This document shows positions 9,004 to 18,113 of a DNA stretch of 64,000 nt, one piece after another. The notes beneath the pieces are model-generated. The model was not told where the DNA came from, did no database searches, and saw only the letters and a program-made list of their open reading frames with translations. The stretch lies in assembly GCF_022701255.1 (NCBI RefSeq), contig NZ_CP031705.1:310001-374000 (forward strand), written 5' to 3'. Numbering within the stretch: position 1 is the first letter of the stretch; the number at the start of each line of letters is the position of its first letter. The position numbers were made by a program, and so were the translations under genes. This DNA comes from Microcoleus vaginatus HSN003. Its GTDB lineage: Bacteria; Cyanobacteriota; Cyanobacteriia; Cyanobacteriales; Microcoleaceae.

Positions 9004-11100
9004 CTAAGCGTCAATATCGAGTTCGCGCACTAAAAAAGCCCATTCATCAGCCAATTCTTCAATCACTTTAGCAGTAGGTTTGCCGCCCCCGTGTCCCGCT
9101 TTAGTTTCTATCCGAATTAACACGGGTTTTTCTCCGGCGTGGGTTTCTTGCAAAGCAGAAGCAAACTTGAAACTGTGGGCGGGAACCACGCGATCGTCGT
9201 GATCGGCAGTTGTAATCATGGTAGCCGGATAAGCCGTTCCCGGTTTGAGGTTGTGCAGGGGAGAATAGCCGTAAATTGTCGGAAATTCCTCGGCATTATC
9301 GGGAGAACCGTATTCCGAAGTCCAGGCCCAACCAATGGTAAACTTGTGAAAGCGCAGCATATCCATAACCCCGACTGCGGGCAATGCTGCACCGAACAAT
9401 TCCGGCCGCTGAGTCATGCAAGCCCCTACTAATAAACCGCCGTTGCTGCCACCTGCGATCGCCAATTTGGCAGGTTTGGTGTATTTGTTTTCAATCAGCC
9501 ATTCAGCGCCAGCTATAAAGTCGTCAAACACGTTTTGCTTGTTCAACTTTGTCCCTGCTTGGTGCCATTCTTCGCCGTACTCGCCGCCGCCCCGCAAACA
9601 TGCGATCGCATAAACTCCGCCCAGATCCAGCCACACGACATTGCTAATCGAAAAACTTGGAGTTAGCGACACGCCAAAACCGCCGTATCCGTAAAGATAA
9701 GTAGGATTATTGCCATCAAGCTGCAAGCCTTTTTTGTGGGTGATAAACATCGGTACTTGCGTGCCGTCTTTGCTGGGATAAAATACTTGCTTTGTCTCGT
9801 AATCGTCGGGGTTAAAATCTACATTCGGCTGGCGGTAAATTGTGCTTTCGCCTGTCACCATGTTGTAGCGGTAAATCGTGTTTGGTGTAGTGAAACTCGT
9901 GTAAGCATAAAAAGTTTCGGTATCGTGCCGCTTGCCGTCAAATCCTCCCGCCGAACCGATTCCCGGCAAAGCTATTTCTCGCACGAAACAGCCGTCTAAG
10001 TTGAAGATTTTAATTTGGGTGTAGGCGTCTTTCAGGTAAGAAGCCACAAATTGATTGTTGAGGATGCCAATACCTTGGAGGGTTTCGGCTGCTTCGGGGA
10101 TAATTTCTGTAAATTTCCCTTGACTGTCATCGCCAGCGAGGGATAAAGGAGGGGGGTTGTTGGTGTCGATCGCAATTACCCGGCCGCAGGGTGCATTCAA
10201 GTCAGTTTGAAACCAGAAGAGAGGGCCTTCATTGTTGATGAAACTGTACTCTGCCTCGAATTCGTTAATCAGTTCTACAACCGACGATTCAGGGGCAGTT
10301 AAGTCTTTATAGAAAATCAGGTTTTTTGTTTCAGTTCCCTGCCAAACTGATACAATTAGGTATTTTCCGTCTTCAGTGACGCCGCCGCTAAATCCCCATT
10401 CTTTTTGGTCTGGGCGATCGTAGATTAATACGTCTTCAGATTGGGGCGTGCCGATTTGGTGGTAAAACAGTTTTTGGTAATAGTTAACGTCTTCGTGCTT
10501 GCTTTTTTCGTTGGGTTCGTCGTAGCGACTGTAAAAAAAGCCTTTACCGTCGTGAGTCCAAGAGGCGCCTGAGAATTTCACCCACTTTAAATGATCCGAT
10601 AAATCTGCGCCTGTTTCGATATCGCGGACTTTCCATTCTTGCCAATCCGAACCGGAGGTTGACAAACCGTAAGCCATATGTTTGCCGTCTTCGCTGATAG
10701 CTACGCTACCCAAAGCAACGGTTCCATCTTCTGAGAGAGTGTTGGGGTCAATTAATACTTTGGGCTCGCTGTCGAGCGATGTTAAAGTATAGAGTACGGA
10801 TTGATTTTGCAGGCCGTCATTCTTGTAGTAGAAATAGCGATCGCCTTCTTTGAAAGGTATGCCGTATTTCTCGTAATCCCAAAGTTGAGTCAGGCGCTGT
10901 TTGATTTTTTCCCGCGCCGGAATTTCGTTGAGGTAGCCGAAGGTGACTGCATTTTGGGCTTCCACCCAAGCTTGGGTTTCCTCTGAGTCAGGATTTTCCA
11001 GCCACCTGTAAGGATCGGGTACTTTGACGCCGTGGTAGTCGTCTGTTTGGTCGATTTTGCGGGTTGTGGGGTAGCTTAAAGGTCGATCGAATTGGGTCAT
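9004..11100 (-). CDS. Prolyl oligopeptidase (prolyl endopeptidase), S9A family
   Basis: This is a cytoplasmic serine peptidase that cleaves short peptides after proline. The 698 residues match the usual family length. The N-terminal half (about 75-400) has the beta-propeller pattern, and the C-terminal half is an alpha/beta hydrolase. Visible motifs are YGYGGFG, the GEYGEEWH segment, the nucleophile serine in GGSNGGLLVG, the catalytic Asp in DHDDRVVPAHS and the catalytic His in KAGHGGGK, so the triad is intact. There is no signal peptide. The ATG at 11100 is preceded by only a weak purine stretch. It appears monocistronic, with non-coding spacer on both sides. Confidence 0.95.
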   Translation of the reverse strand: MTQFDRPLSYPTTRKIDQTDDYHGVKVPDPYRWLENPDSEETQAWVEAQNAVTFGYLNEIPAREKIKQRLTQLWDYEKYGIPFKEGDRYFYYKNDGLQNQSVLYTLTSLDSEPKVLIDPNTLSEDGTVALGSVAISEDGKHMAYGLSTSGSDWQEWKVRDIETGADLSDHLKWVKFSGASWTHDGKGFFYSRYDEPNEKSKHEDVNYYQKLFYHQIGTPQSEDVLIYDRPDQKEWGFSGGVTEDGKYLIVSVWQGTETKNLIFYKDLTAPESSVVELINEFEAEYSFINNEGPLFWFQTDLNAPCGRVIAIDTNNPPPLSLAGDDSQGKFTEIIPEAAETLQGIGILNNQFVASYLKDAYTQIKIFNLDGCFVREIALPGIGSAGGFDGKRHDTETFYAYTSFTTPNTIYRYNMVTGESTIYRQPNVDFNPDDYETKQVFYPSKDGTQVPMFITHKKGLQLDGNNPTYLYGYGGFGVSLTPSFSISNVVWLDLGGVYAIACLRGGGEYGEEWHQAGTKLNKQNVFDDFIAGAEWLIENKYTKPAKLAIAGGSNGGLLVGACMTQRPELFGAALPAVGVMDMLRFHKFTIGWAWTSEYGSPDNAEEFPTIYGYSPLHNLKPGTAYPATMITTADHDDRVVPAHSFKFASALQETHAGEKPVLIRIETKAGHGGGKPTAKVIEELADEWAFLVRELDIDA

Positions 11101-11354
11101 GATTTTTTACTCTCGGTAACTTTGTCCAGTTTACCCTTTCGCGGCAGTGACAGGGGAGAGTCGCTCAATTTGGGAGTTGAGATTTTATCCTAAATCGGGG
11201 TTGAATAAGTAACCCCACCTTAAAAAAAAGAAGATTCCGATCCCTAAATTATTTAAAATATTGGGTGTCTAACATAGAAGCAATCGCCAATAAATACTGT
11301 TTTAAAATGAGATATAATTGATTGAGTTTTTTCGGCATAAAGTGATTCCCAAAA

Positions 11355-12479
11355 ATGACTAAATTTCCCCATGACCAGTTTGCCAAAGAATACCTAAGAG
11401 AGTTATTGTCACCTCTCGGAGAAGTAGAAACAAGTAAAGATGTTTCTGCTCAGGTTCGAGAAATTGATATCTGGTTTAAACCAACTTCTGTCTCGCCGGA
11501 ATACGTAGAGAATTTAGGTTTATTAGGTCAAATGACTGCGACTGTGGCTGCGATCGAACCATTTCGCAATGCCGTCAATACAGAGGATATCTTCAGTTGT
11601 GTTGTCAAACTTTTAAATACTAGGGCAGAATTACTGCGCCGAGCTAATCGAGAAGAGCAACGTTTAGAATCCCAGCAATTACCCCGGTTGTGGATTCTGA
11701 CTCCCACTGCTTCGGAGGCTTTGTTAAGCAGTTTTAATTTTATGGTTCCAGAAGAGTCAGAAGGTTGGGGGAGGGGGGTTTATTTTCTATCGGAAGTTTG
11801 GCGAGTAGGATTGATAGCTATTCACCAGCTACCGAATGTTCCAGAAACGATGTGGTTGCGAATTTTAGGTAAGGGTAAGGTACAGCAAGGGGCGATCGCG
11901 GAATTAACAAGATTGCCTGTTGATAGTCCCCTACGAGCTAGTACGCTAGAATTATTGTACAACCTGCAAGCGAATCTGCAAGTAAATTTAGCAGCTAGTG
12001 CCCCAGGAAATCAGGAAGATAAGGAGTTAGTTATGGCGCTCGTACCTCTGTTACAACAAAAAATAGATGAGGCCACACAACAAGGAAGAGAAGAAGGAAG
12101 AGAAGAAGGAAGAGAAGAAGGAAGAGAAGAAGCACAGCGCTTGATTTTGCAGAACTTTCTGCAAGTCAGATTTGGGGAGTTAGACGCTCAGACAAGTGCC
12201 TTTTTTTCTTCTGTCTCGGCTTTACCTGTTGGTGAGTTCACTATGTTGTTAGTGCAATTATCCACATTGCCAATCGCTTCTTCAGATAGACAGCAAGTAC
12301 AAACTTTAATCGCCGAAAATGTCTTGAGAAAGCGCTTTGGTCAATTAGAAGTAAACACCGTCAATCTCATCCCAAATTTGCTCGCATTGTCTGCCGAAAA
12401 TTTATCGCTATTGCTGTCACAACTGCCAGATTTGTCAATAGAAGAACTAATTGCTAGATTAGAAAACTCTTCACTTTGA
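11355..12479 (+). CDS. Rpn/PD-(D/E)xK-type protein with DUF4351-like C terminus
   Basis: The 374 residues fall into three parts. The N-terminal domain (about 1-220) resembles the cyanobacterial Rpn/transposase-like nuclease families, with FAKEYLRELLSPLGEVE and a VREIDIWF strand. A charged EEGR linker (about 243-257) follows, then two C-terminal helical segments with RFGELD and RFGQLE motifs that look like DUF4351. The linker comes from four copies of a 12-bp GGAAGAGAAGAA repeat at 12083-12131, which keeps frame. Such proteins occur in many copies in filamentous cyanobacteria. Their cellular role is not settled; DNA cleavage is suggested by the family fold only. Confidence 0.7.
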   Translation: MTKFPHDQFAKEYLRELLSPLGEVETSKDVSAQVREIDIWFKPTSVSPEYVENLGLLGQMTATVAAIEPFRNAVNTEDIFSCVVKLLNTRAELLRRANREEQRLESQQLPRLWILTPTASEALLSSFNFMVPEESEGWGRGVYFLSEVWRVGLIAIHQLPNVPETMWLRILGKGKVQQGAIAELTRLPVDSPLRASTLELLYNLQANLQVNLAASAPGNQEDKELVMALVPLLQQKIDEATQQGREEGREEGREEGREEAQRLILQNFLQVRFGELDAQTSAFFSSVSALPVGEFTMLLVQLSTLPIASSDRQQVQTLIAENVLRKRFGQLEVNTVNLIPNLLALSAENLSLLLSQLPDLSIEELIARLENSSL

Positions 12480-12493
12480 TTAAAAAAAGAGCG

Positions 12494-12578
12494 ATTAAGC
12501 TTGAGCAAGTTCTTGTGGAAAGTAGGGGTTGGGCGTCCCGCCCGCCAGAAAACACAATTTAGATGCGGGACAACTTAT
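12494..12578. repeat. Degenerate copy of the TAAGCTGT...ATTTAAATTG MITE-like family
   Basis: The right end CAATTTAGATGCGGGACAACTTA (12555-12577) matches the terminal inverted repeat of the element at 29383-29480, and the interior has the family's GGGCGTCCCGCCCGCC core. It lies between convergent genes. Confidence 0.55.
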
Positions 12579-12580
12579 AA

Positions 12581-13174
12581 CTAATCCAACTCCCTCCTTC
12601 CTTCCAAAGCACGAGCCAATGTTACTTCATCGGCATATTCCAAATCTCCCCCCATCGGTAAACCAAAAGCTATGCGCGTCACTAGGGTAAAAGGTTTTAA
12701 TAAGTGACCGATATAAAGAGTAGTAGTTTCGCCTTCCACGCTGGGACTAATAGCAATAATTACTTCCTTAATCTTTTGCTGACTGACACGCCTGACTAAC
12801 GGTTGAATGTTCAATTGTTCCGGCCCAATTCCATCCATCGGCGAGATAACGCCACCAACAACGTGATATTTGCCCATGTATTCCCGCGTTTTTTCTAAAG
12901 CGATTACGTCGCGGGATTCTGACACTACACAAATGGTATGACTGTCGCGGTTGGTATTGCGGCAAATTTCGCAAACAGGGTCAGCAGATAAGTGAAAGCA
13001 TACTTGACAGAAACCTACTTGCTGTTTGGCATCAATCAAAGATTTAGCTAGGGCTTGCACTTCTTCGTCGGGCCTCTTCAAAATATGTAAAGCTAAACGC
13101 TGGGCTGTTTTTGGGCCGACTCCGGGCAAGCGCTGCAATTGTTCGATTAAACGAGCTAAAGGTCGAGTGTACAT
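12581..13174 (-). CDS. recR: Recombination mediator protein RecR
   Basis: RecR acts with RecF/RecO in loading RecA at single-strand gaps. The 197-residue product has the expected order: a helix-hairpin-helix ([20 protein letters not shown]), a four-cysteine zinc finger (CQVC and CEIC), then a Toprim domain starting at [16 protein letters not shown], and a C-terminal end with [16 protein letters not shown]. The open frame extends upstream to 13258, but those 28 residues are unlike RecR and come partly from an intergenic palindromic repeat. The ATG at 13174 (MYTRPLARL) gives the family length and is preferred. Confidence 0.95.
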   Translation of the reverse strand: MYTRPLARLIEQLQRLPGVGPKTAQRLALHILKRPDEEVQALAKSLIDAKQQVGFCQVCFHLSADPVCEICRNTNRDSHTICVVSESRDVIALEKTREYMGKYHVVGGVISPMDGIGPEQLNIQPLVRRVSQQKIKEVIIAISPSVEGETTTLYIGHLLKPFTLVTRIAFGLPMGGDLEYADEVTLARALEGRRELD

Positions 13175-13243
13175 TAAAAATTGGCGGTAATTGGTAATAT
13201 CATTTCTGGTTGATTGGCGATCGTAGAATTTGCGCGATGTAGC

Positions 13244-13298
13244 GGCGGGTTTTACCAACCATCTATGTTTAAAACTAAGTATATCATAAACCCGCCCC
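13244..13298. repeat. Palindromic GCGGGTTT...AAACCCGC repeat, copy 1
   Basis: GGCGGGTTT at 13244-13252 faces AAACCCGCC at 13288-13296, with TACCAACCAT inside the left arm. It belongs to the same family as 31101-31230, 37446-37500 and 57531-57587. It lies 3' of the minus-strand SUI1-like gene and could terminate its transcript. Confidence 0.7.
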
Positions 13299-13326
13299 GC
13301 CCATACACTGATGAGTATTGACTAAT

Positions 13327-13695
13327 TTACCCTCCACTAATTTTAGCTTTGTAGCCTAACTTTGTGATAATTTCTAGCAGTTTTTGCTTGTGTTCGCCTT
13401 GAATTTCGATTTCATTTTCCTTAACTGTTCCGCCAGTACCGCATTGGGCTTTTAGCTGCTTTGTCAAAGCTGCTAATGTTTCGGGTTTTCCCTGGAATCC
13501 GCTGATGACTGTAACTGTTTTACCGCCGCGTCCTTTTCGGGATGCTTCGATTTTGAGGTTTTGTTGATTTGGGGGAATTTCTTGTATTCCTCGTTGGAGG
13601 GCCGCGGAGTTGTCAATATTGCCAAATTCGGAGTAAACAATTCGTTTTCCTGATTGGTTATTGGTATCGGAGTTTTTGGGTTTTGATGTACTCAT
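13327..13695 (-). CDS. SUI1/YciH-type translation factor
   Basis: This is a bacterial relative of eIF1 that binds the small ribosomal subunit and affects start-codon fidelity in related bacteria. The 122-residue product has the N-terminal signature KRIVYSEFG, a basic loop (EASRKGRGGKTVTVISGF) and the C-terminal beta-strand/helix pattern ending GYKAKISGG. The open frame runs upstream to 13875, but that extension is compositionally different and overlaps a palindromic repeat at 13747-13946. The ATG at 13695 (MSTSKPKN) matches the usual start. The gene reads in the same direction as recR, but a palindromic repeat separates them. Confidence 0.9.
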   Translation of the reverse strand: MSTSKPKNSDTNNQSGKRIVYSEFGNIDNSAALQRGIQEIPPNQQNLKIEASRKGRGGKTVTVISGFQGKPETLAALTKQLKAQCGTGGTVKENEIEIQGEHKQKLLEIITKLGYKAKISGG

Positions 13696-13746
13696 AGTAG
13701 TTTGGTGTTTGGAGTTAGGCTGGGTAGCCGATGAGTTCGGCAGTTC

Positions 13747-13946
13747 GGCAGGGAATGAATTCTCTGCCTCATAGCTAAAGTCCTCTGAAGAGGACTTTAG
13801 AATGTGTTTGAGAATGGTTGATTTAGGTGAGTTTTCAGGGAATATAATCTCTGAGATTTGCGGTTGGTTGTACATAGATTGTACTTGATATTAGCAGTCA
13901 GTTTTAACTGACTTTAGCTCTCTCGACAGGGAATTCATTCCCTGGC
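13747..13946. repeat. MITE-like palindromic element, family A copy 1
   Basis: It is bounded by 14-bp perfect inverted ends (CAGGGAATGAATTC at 13749-13762 and GAATTCATTCCCTG near 13930-13943). Inside are two smaller palindromes: GCTAAAGTCCTC...GAGGACTTTAG near 13774-13800, and a CAGTTTTAACTGACTTTAGCT segment near 13898-13918. The same interior parts recur at 23070-23372. No ORF of its own. Confidence 0.65.
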
Positions 13947-14270
13947 GGGCTATCAGGGCGATCGCACATTCCCCGGTTTCAATTGAATTATATCGTTTAC
14001 CGTTGTTTCTGGAGGAGTGAACCGCTGAGGGCGTCCAGGAAGAGAAGAGGGAGATGGATAATTCTGTTGAAGCGCGGGTTTGAGATGGGTGGGGAATTTA
14101 ATTTTAGTTGGTTAAGTGCGATCGGGCGCAAGCAAAGAACCCCGACTTCGCAGAAGTTGTCGGGGTTCTAATCAATTAGTTTCACCAGTAAGTGGGGATA
14201 AACCCGATACCTTCATAGAAACGTTGGCACTGATTGAAGCGTTTCTATATATCGAGGGAATAAAACCCGA
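13947..14270. other. Spacer with two hairpins
   Basis: AGAACCCCGAC (14136-14146) pairs with GTCGGGGTTCT (14159-14169), an 11-bp perfect stem. ATAGAAACG (14215-14223) pairs with CGTTTCTAT (14240-14248) just beyond the 3' end of the minus-strand peptidoglycan-binding gene. Neither is followed by a strong T run in that direction. A 62-codon ORF here overlaps the hairpin and is not credible. Confidence 0.5.
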
Positions 14271-14831
14271 TTAGAAGCAAATAATGCCAGACCACTCTTG
14301 ATGTCCTCGACCTGGTTGACACTGAAATTGCCGTCCGACCCAAATAATTGCCCATTTATTTTGGTTGCGTTTTAATTCAACGCGGTGTCGTAGTGCACGG
14401 GCTGAATCGTCAGCTAGACCTATTCTGGTGTATAAAATTACAGATGTTCCTTCTGGGGAATATGTAATTGAAATCTCTTCATAACTTCTTCCTTCTTCAT
14501 CTTCTAACCCCCTAAACAATTGTGCGGCTACGGCTTTTGGATTAGTCGCTGTAATGCGTTCAGAAAAGATAAATTCTTGTACGTTAACCACCTGAAAATT
14601 AAAACGTGGATTGTTCGCTGCATTTAGTTTAGCCCAAGTCTTATCGCCGACAATGCCGTCGGGAACCAGTTGTTGGGACTTTTGGAAATTGATGACAGCT
14701 TGCTTAGTTTTTGACCCAAAAATACCATCAATGATACCTGGATCAAAATTTAAATTTTTCAAACCTTCTTGTAGCTTGGTGACTTGGGTGCCTTGTGAGC
14801 CTTCTTGAAGCAGAATAGAAATAGAGTTCAT
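14271..14831 (-). CDS. Peptidoglycan-binding (PGBD) domain protein
   Basis: The 186-residue protein starts with a PG_binding_1 domain (about residues 12-70: GSQGTQVTKLQEGLKNL, IIDGIFGSKTKQAVINFQ, DGIVGDKTWAKLN). This three-helix module usually attaches proteins to cell-wall glycan. The rest (about 75-186) is unrecognised and ends in a Cys/Trp-containing segment (WAIIWVGRQFQC). There is no signal peptide, which is odd for a wall-binding protein, though many cyanobacterial PGBD proteins look like this. The ATG at 14831 has a good ribosome-binding site (AAGGA, 6-7 nt upstream). Monocistronic by context. Confidence 0.85.
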   Translation of the reverse strand: MNSISILLQEGSQGTQVTKLQEGLKNLNFDPGIIDGIFGSKTKQAVINFQKSQQLVPDGIVGDKTWAKLNAANNPRFNFQVVNVQEFIFSERITATNPKAVAAQLFRGLEDEEGRSYEEISITYSPEGTSVILYTRIGLADDSARALRHRVELKRNQNKWAIIWVGRQFQCQPGRGHQEWSGIICF

Positions 14832-15086
14832 GATTTGTCCTTGCTTAGTTGTATGTTATATTTCATGTTTGAGATAAAGATGCACTTAACTTCACTACTG
14901 AATATATTCACTCCTGAATATACCCATTCCGTATAAACACGTATAAAGCATAAATTTTCTTCAAATACTCAATTTTGGAGATGATCGAAAACGACCGAAT
15001 CGACCTTTCAGCGATTTGCACACCCGATCGCCCACAGCCCCACCGACTAGATATAATAAAGTCTGTCCCATTATCCCCACAAGTTT

Positions 15087-16325
15087 GTGACTGTCACCCC
15101 TCTGCATCTCACTTCCGAAACCAGCGCCCAACGCCCCGACTCCCTCGGCAGATTCGGCAAATTCGGCGGCAAATACGTCCCCGAAACCCTGATGCCGGCT
15201 TTGTTCGAGCTAGAAGCCGCTTTCCACAAATACAGCAGCGAACCGGAATTTCAACAGCAACTTCAACAATTACTCAAAGATTATGTCGGCCGCCCCAGCC
15301 CTTTGTATTTTGCCGAACGCCTCACCGAGCACTACGCTAAAGCAGACGGAACTGGCCCGCAAATTTACCTAAAACGCGAAGATTTAAACCACACCGGTGC
15401 TCACAAAATTAACAACGCTTTAGCTCAAGCATTGCTTGCAAAACGCATGGGTAAAAAGCGGGTAATTGCTGAAACTGGTGCCGGTCAGCACGGCGTTGCT
15501 ACTGCTACAGTTTGCGCTCGTTTCGGTATAGAATGCGTTGTCTACATGGGCGTTCACGACATGGAAAGACAGGCTTTAAATGTGTTTAGAATGCGGCTGA
15601 TGGGAGCCGAAGTGCGGCCGGTGGCGGCGGGTACGGGAACGCTGAAAGATGCGACTTCCGAAGCGATTCGCGACTGGGTAACAAACGTGGAGACAACTCA
15701 TTACATTCTTGGTTCGGTAGCGGGCCCCCATCCTTACCCGATGATGGTGCGCGATTTCCATACGATAATCGGTCAAGAAACCCGCGCTCAGTGTCAGGAA
15801 AAGTGGGGTGGTTTGCCGGATATTTTATTAGCTTGCGTCGGCGGCGGTTCTAATGCAATGGGTCTTTTCCATGAGTTTGTCGGGGAAGAAACTGTCAGGT
15901 TGATCGGTATTGAAGCCGCAGGCGAAGGCGTGGAAACTGATAAACACGCTGCTACTTTGACTAAGGGAAGTGTGGGAGTTCTGCACGGGGCGATGAGTTA
16001 TTTGCTGCAAGATAATGAAGGTCAAGTAATCGAGCCGCATTCGATTAGTGCAGGTTTGGATTATCCGGGCGTCGGGCCGGAACACAGTTATTTGAAGGAT
16101 GCGGGCAGAGCTGAATATTATAGCGTAACTGATGCAGAAGCGCTGGAAGCATTTCAGCGGCTGTCGCAGTTGGAGGGGATTATTCCGGCTTTGGAAACTG
16201 CTCATGCGATCGCCTATTTAGAGACTCTGTGCCCTCAGCTAACAGGTAATCCGCGCATTGTGCTGAACTGTTCGGGACGCGGCGACAAAGACGTGAACAC
16301 TGTGGCGAAGGTTCTGAATATCTAG
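15087..16325 (+). CDS. trpB: Tryptophan synthase beta chain
   Basis: TrpB condenses indole with serine to make tryptophan in the alpha2-beta2 complex. The 412-residue protein carries the PLP lysine in the HTGAHKINN motif, the substrate loop ETGAGQHG, the phosphate-binding [10 protein letters not shown] segment, and the C-terminal NCSGRGDKD. Length and motif order are normal for TrpB1. The start is a GTG at 15087 (reading [10 protein letters not shown]), which fits the usual N-terminal length; no strong ribosome-binding site is visible. trpA is not adjacent, as is common in cyanobacteria. Confidence 0.97.
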   Translation: MTVTPLHLTSETSAQRPDSLGRFGKFGGKYVPETLMPALFELEAAFHKYSSEPEFQQQLQQLLKDYVGRPSPLYFAERLTEHYAKADGTGPQIYLKREDLNHTGAHKINNALAQALLAKRMGKKRVIAETGAGQHGVATATVCARFGIECVVYMGVHDMERQALNVFRMRLMGAEVRPVAAGTGTLKDATSEAIRDWVTNVETTHYILGSVAGPHPYPMMVRDFHTIIGQETRAQCQEKWGGLPDILLACVGGGSNAMGLFHEFVGEETVRLIGIEAAGEGVETDKHAATLTKGSVGVLHGAMSYLLQDNEGQVIEPHSISAGLDYPGVGPEHSYLKDAGRAEYYSVTDAEALEAFQRLSQLEGIIPALETAHAIAYLETLCPQLTGNPRIVLNCSGRGDKDVNTVAKVLNI

Positions 16326-16362
16326 GTTAGCGGAATGTGGGGCGATCGCCCTGTAGGAATTA

Positions 16363-16581
16363 GTAACAATTAATTGGTGTCAACTTAAGACTAAAATCCT
16401 TTGTATCTCTCGTTTGTATCGAAGTCTAGATCCCCCCTAGCCGCCCTTCTTAATAAGGGGAACCCGAAGCGCTCTTTCGTCCCCCGGACGCGGGGGATGC
16501 GAGGGGGATTGAGAGGCTCATCGTCAGATGGTATACTCATATTACTTTTGGCATTAAGTTGACACTAATGGTAACAATTAA
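16363..16581. mobile_element. MITE with 16-bp inverted ends and 11-bp target duplication
   Basis: The element spans 16374-16570. The left end TTGGTGTCAACTTAAG (16374-16389) and the right end ATTAAGTTGACACTAA (16553-16568) are inverted copies with two mismatches. Both sides are flanked by the same 11 bp, GTAACAATTAA (16363-16373 and 16571-16581), as expected for a target-site duplication. The interior has C-rich/G-rich palindromes and no ORF. A decayed relative lies at 53247-53420. Confidence 0.8.
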
Positions 16582-16602
16582 CTTTATTTTTCGTTTGATT
16601 TC

Positions 16603-17112
16603 ATGTCCAAAGGTTTAATTTTGACGTGGGTGGGATTGTTGACAATCCTGCTGCCAAAGTGTGGCGCGGTCACTCTTGAGCCATCGCGGCCGGAAACTTC
16701 CATGAATACTAAGGTTGCTTCGAGTGCTATTACTGACTTAGAAAAAGCGGTTAACGAACAGATAAATCAATACCGAGCATCTAAAAAGTTGCCGCCGCTG
16801 AGTATCGATCCGCGAATTAGTCAGGTAGCAAGAATTCACAGCGAAGATATGGCTAAGGGTAAAGTAACTTTTAGCCACGAGGGATTTGAAGGGCGGGCGA
16901 AAGCAATTACGATTCCTTATAAAAGTGTAGCGGAAAATCTTGCTTACAATTTTGGCTACAACGACCCGGTACGCAATGCTGTTGAGGGTTGGATTAAAAG
17001 TGACGGCCACCGCAAAAATATGGAAGGTCAGTTTAATGTGACAGGTATTGGGGTTGCAAAAAATGCCAAAGGCGAGTATTATTTTACTCAGCTTTTTGTT
17101 CGCAGCCGGTAA
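16603..17112 (+). CDS. Secreted CAP-superfamily (SCP/PR-1-like) protein
   Basis: The 169-residue protein begins with a signal peptide (about residues 1-23; hydrophobic ILTWVGLLTILL). A CAP domain follows from about 45: VNEQINQYRASKKLPPL, ARIHSEDMAKGKVTFSHEGF, a SVAENLAYNFGY segment, and GWIKSDGHRKNMEGQF. The conserved His in FSHEG, the Glu in AEN and the His in GHRKNM are all present. Bacterial CAP proteins (CxxxxD family) are secreted; their biochemical role is mostly unknown. The start ATG lies 33 bp downstream of the MITE, so its promoter may lie within or be shaped by that element. Confidence 0.9.
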   Translation: MSKGLILTWVGLLTILLPKCGAVTLEPSRPETSMNTKVASSAITDLEKAVNEQINQYRASKKLPPLSIDPRISQVARIHSEDMAKGKVTFSHEGFEGRAKAITIPYKSVAENLAYNFGYNDPVRNAVEGWIKSDGHRKNMEGQFNVTGIGVAKNAKGEYYFTQLFVRSR

Positions 17113-17209
17113 TTTGAAGGAAGAAGGAAGAAGGAAGAGGGAAGAAGGAAGAAGGCCGTCAACAGTCAACAGTCAACAGTCAACAGTCAACAGTCAACAG
17201 TTACCAATA
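17113..17209. repeat. Two heptamer (STRR) tracts upstream of the exonuclease gene
   Basis: A GGAAGAA-type heptamer tract (about 17116-17154) is followed by a GTCAACA-type heptamer tract (about 17158-17201). Both are 7-bp short tandem repeats typical of filamentous cyanobacteria. They happen to be open in the exonuclease frame, which inflates the ORF upstream. Confidence 0.85.
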
Positions 17210-17842
17210 ATGGAATTTGCAGATTTTCAAGTGTGCGATGGTGATATTCCCGATTCTCTCTTATCTTATTATTTGACTGCGCCGGCGATCGCCGTTGATA
17301 CGGAAACAATGGGTTTGCTACCCTGGCGCGATCGCTTGTGTTTGGTGCAGTTGTGCAATCCCGAAGGTAAAGTTGCAGTGGTGCGGATTGCCAAAGGCCA
17401 GACAGCAGCACCGAATTTAAAGAAGTTAATGGAAGCCGAAAGTATTGAGAAAGTATTTCATTTTGCGCGCTTTGATATGGCAACAATGCGTTACAATTTA
17501 AGTATTGACATTGCACCAGTTTTCTGCACCAAGCTAGCTAGTAAACTTGCTAGAACTTATACCAACAAACACGGATTGAAAGACTTAATTCTAGAACTAG
17601 AAAAGGTAGAATTAAATAAAACATCTCAAAGTTCCGACTGGGGAAATGCGACTAATCTTTCTGACGATCAACTAAATTATGCTGCTAACGATGTCCGCTA
17701 TTTGCTGAGCGCTAAACAAAAGTTGACTGCCATGTTGCAGCGAGAAGAACGCTGGGAAATTGCACAGCAATGTTTTCAGTGTTTGCCAGTTTTTGTGAGT
17801 TTGGATTTATTGCAGTACAAGGATGTTTTCGAGCACGGCTAA
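17210..17842 (+). CDS. RNase D-type 3'-5' exonuclease
   Basis: The 210-residue protein is a DEDD-family exonuclease. Exo I is VDTETMGL with the metal-binding Asp and Glu, Exo II is the FHFARFD region, and Exo III is LNYAANDVRYLL with the YxxxD pattern. Length fits the short cyanobacterial RNase D-like proteins, which lack the HRDC domains of E. coli RNase D, so it may trim tRNA or other RNA ends. The ORF is open back to 17048, but those 54 residues come from the CAP gene's end and two heptamer tracts. The ATG at 17210 (MEFADFQVCDGD) is the sensible start. Confidence 0.9.
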   Translation: MEFADFQVCDGDIPDSLLSYYLTAPAIAVDTETMGLLPWRDRLCLVQLCNPEGKVAVVRIAKGQTAAPNLKKLMEAESIEKVFHFARFDMATMRYNLSIDIAPVFCTKLASKLARTYTNKHGLKDLILELEKVELNKTSQSSDWGNATNLSDDQLNYAANDVRYLLSAKQKLTAMLQREERWEIAQQCFQCLPVFVSLDLLQYKDVFEHG

Positions 17843-18113
17843 TACCATTTTAGATTTTAGATTTTAGATTGGGAATGACTGATGAATACCAGGGTTGAGA
17901 ACACGGGCATACAATTGCATTCTTTTTGGGAACTGGTATAATCTTCTGTCACCTCGCAGAACTGCCATCAAATTGGTTTGTAGTGAAGACTTGAGTTATC
18001 ATAAAACTCCCTCGGAATTTAGTCCTCACTACAAACGTAATTATTATTATTATTTGACCGAACTTGATGTGAGTTAAAAAAAAATCAAAACCGTCATCTA
18101 TGGCTGATTAGGA

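Noticed and set aside
13175..13258. N-terminal extension of recR
   Set aside because: The extra residues come from the palindromic repeat and give an abnormal RecR length.
13983..14171. 62-codon plus-strand ORF
   Set aside because: It runs through a hairpin and has no recognisable protein sequence.
17158..17201. GTCAACA repeats considered as a CRISPR-like array
   Set aside because: The unit is 7 bp with no spacers; it is an STRR. All other tandem tracts in the window are also spacerless.
17048..17209. N-terminal extension of the exonuclease frame
   Set aside because: It overlaps the CAP gene and is encoded by heptamer tracts; the family start is at 17210.
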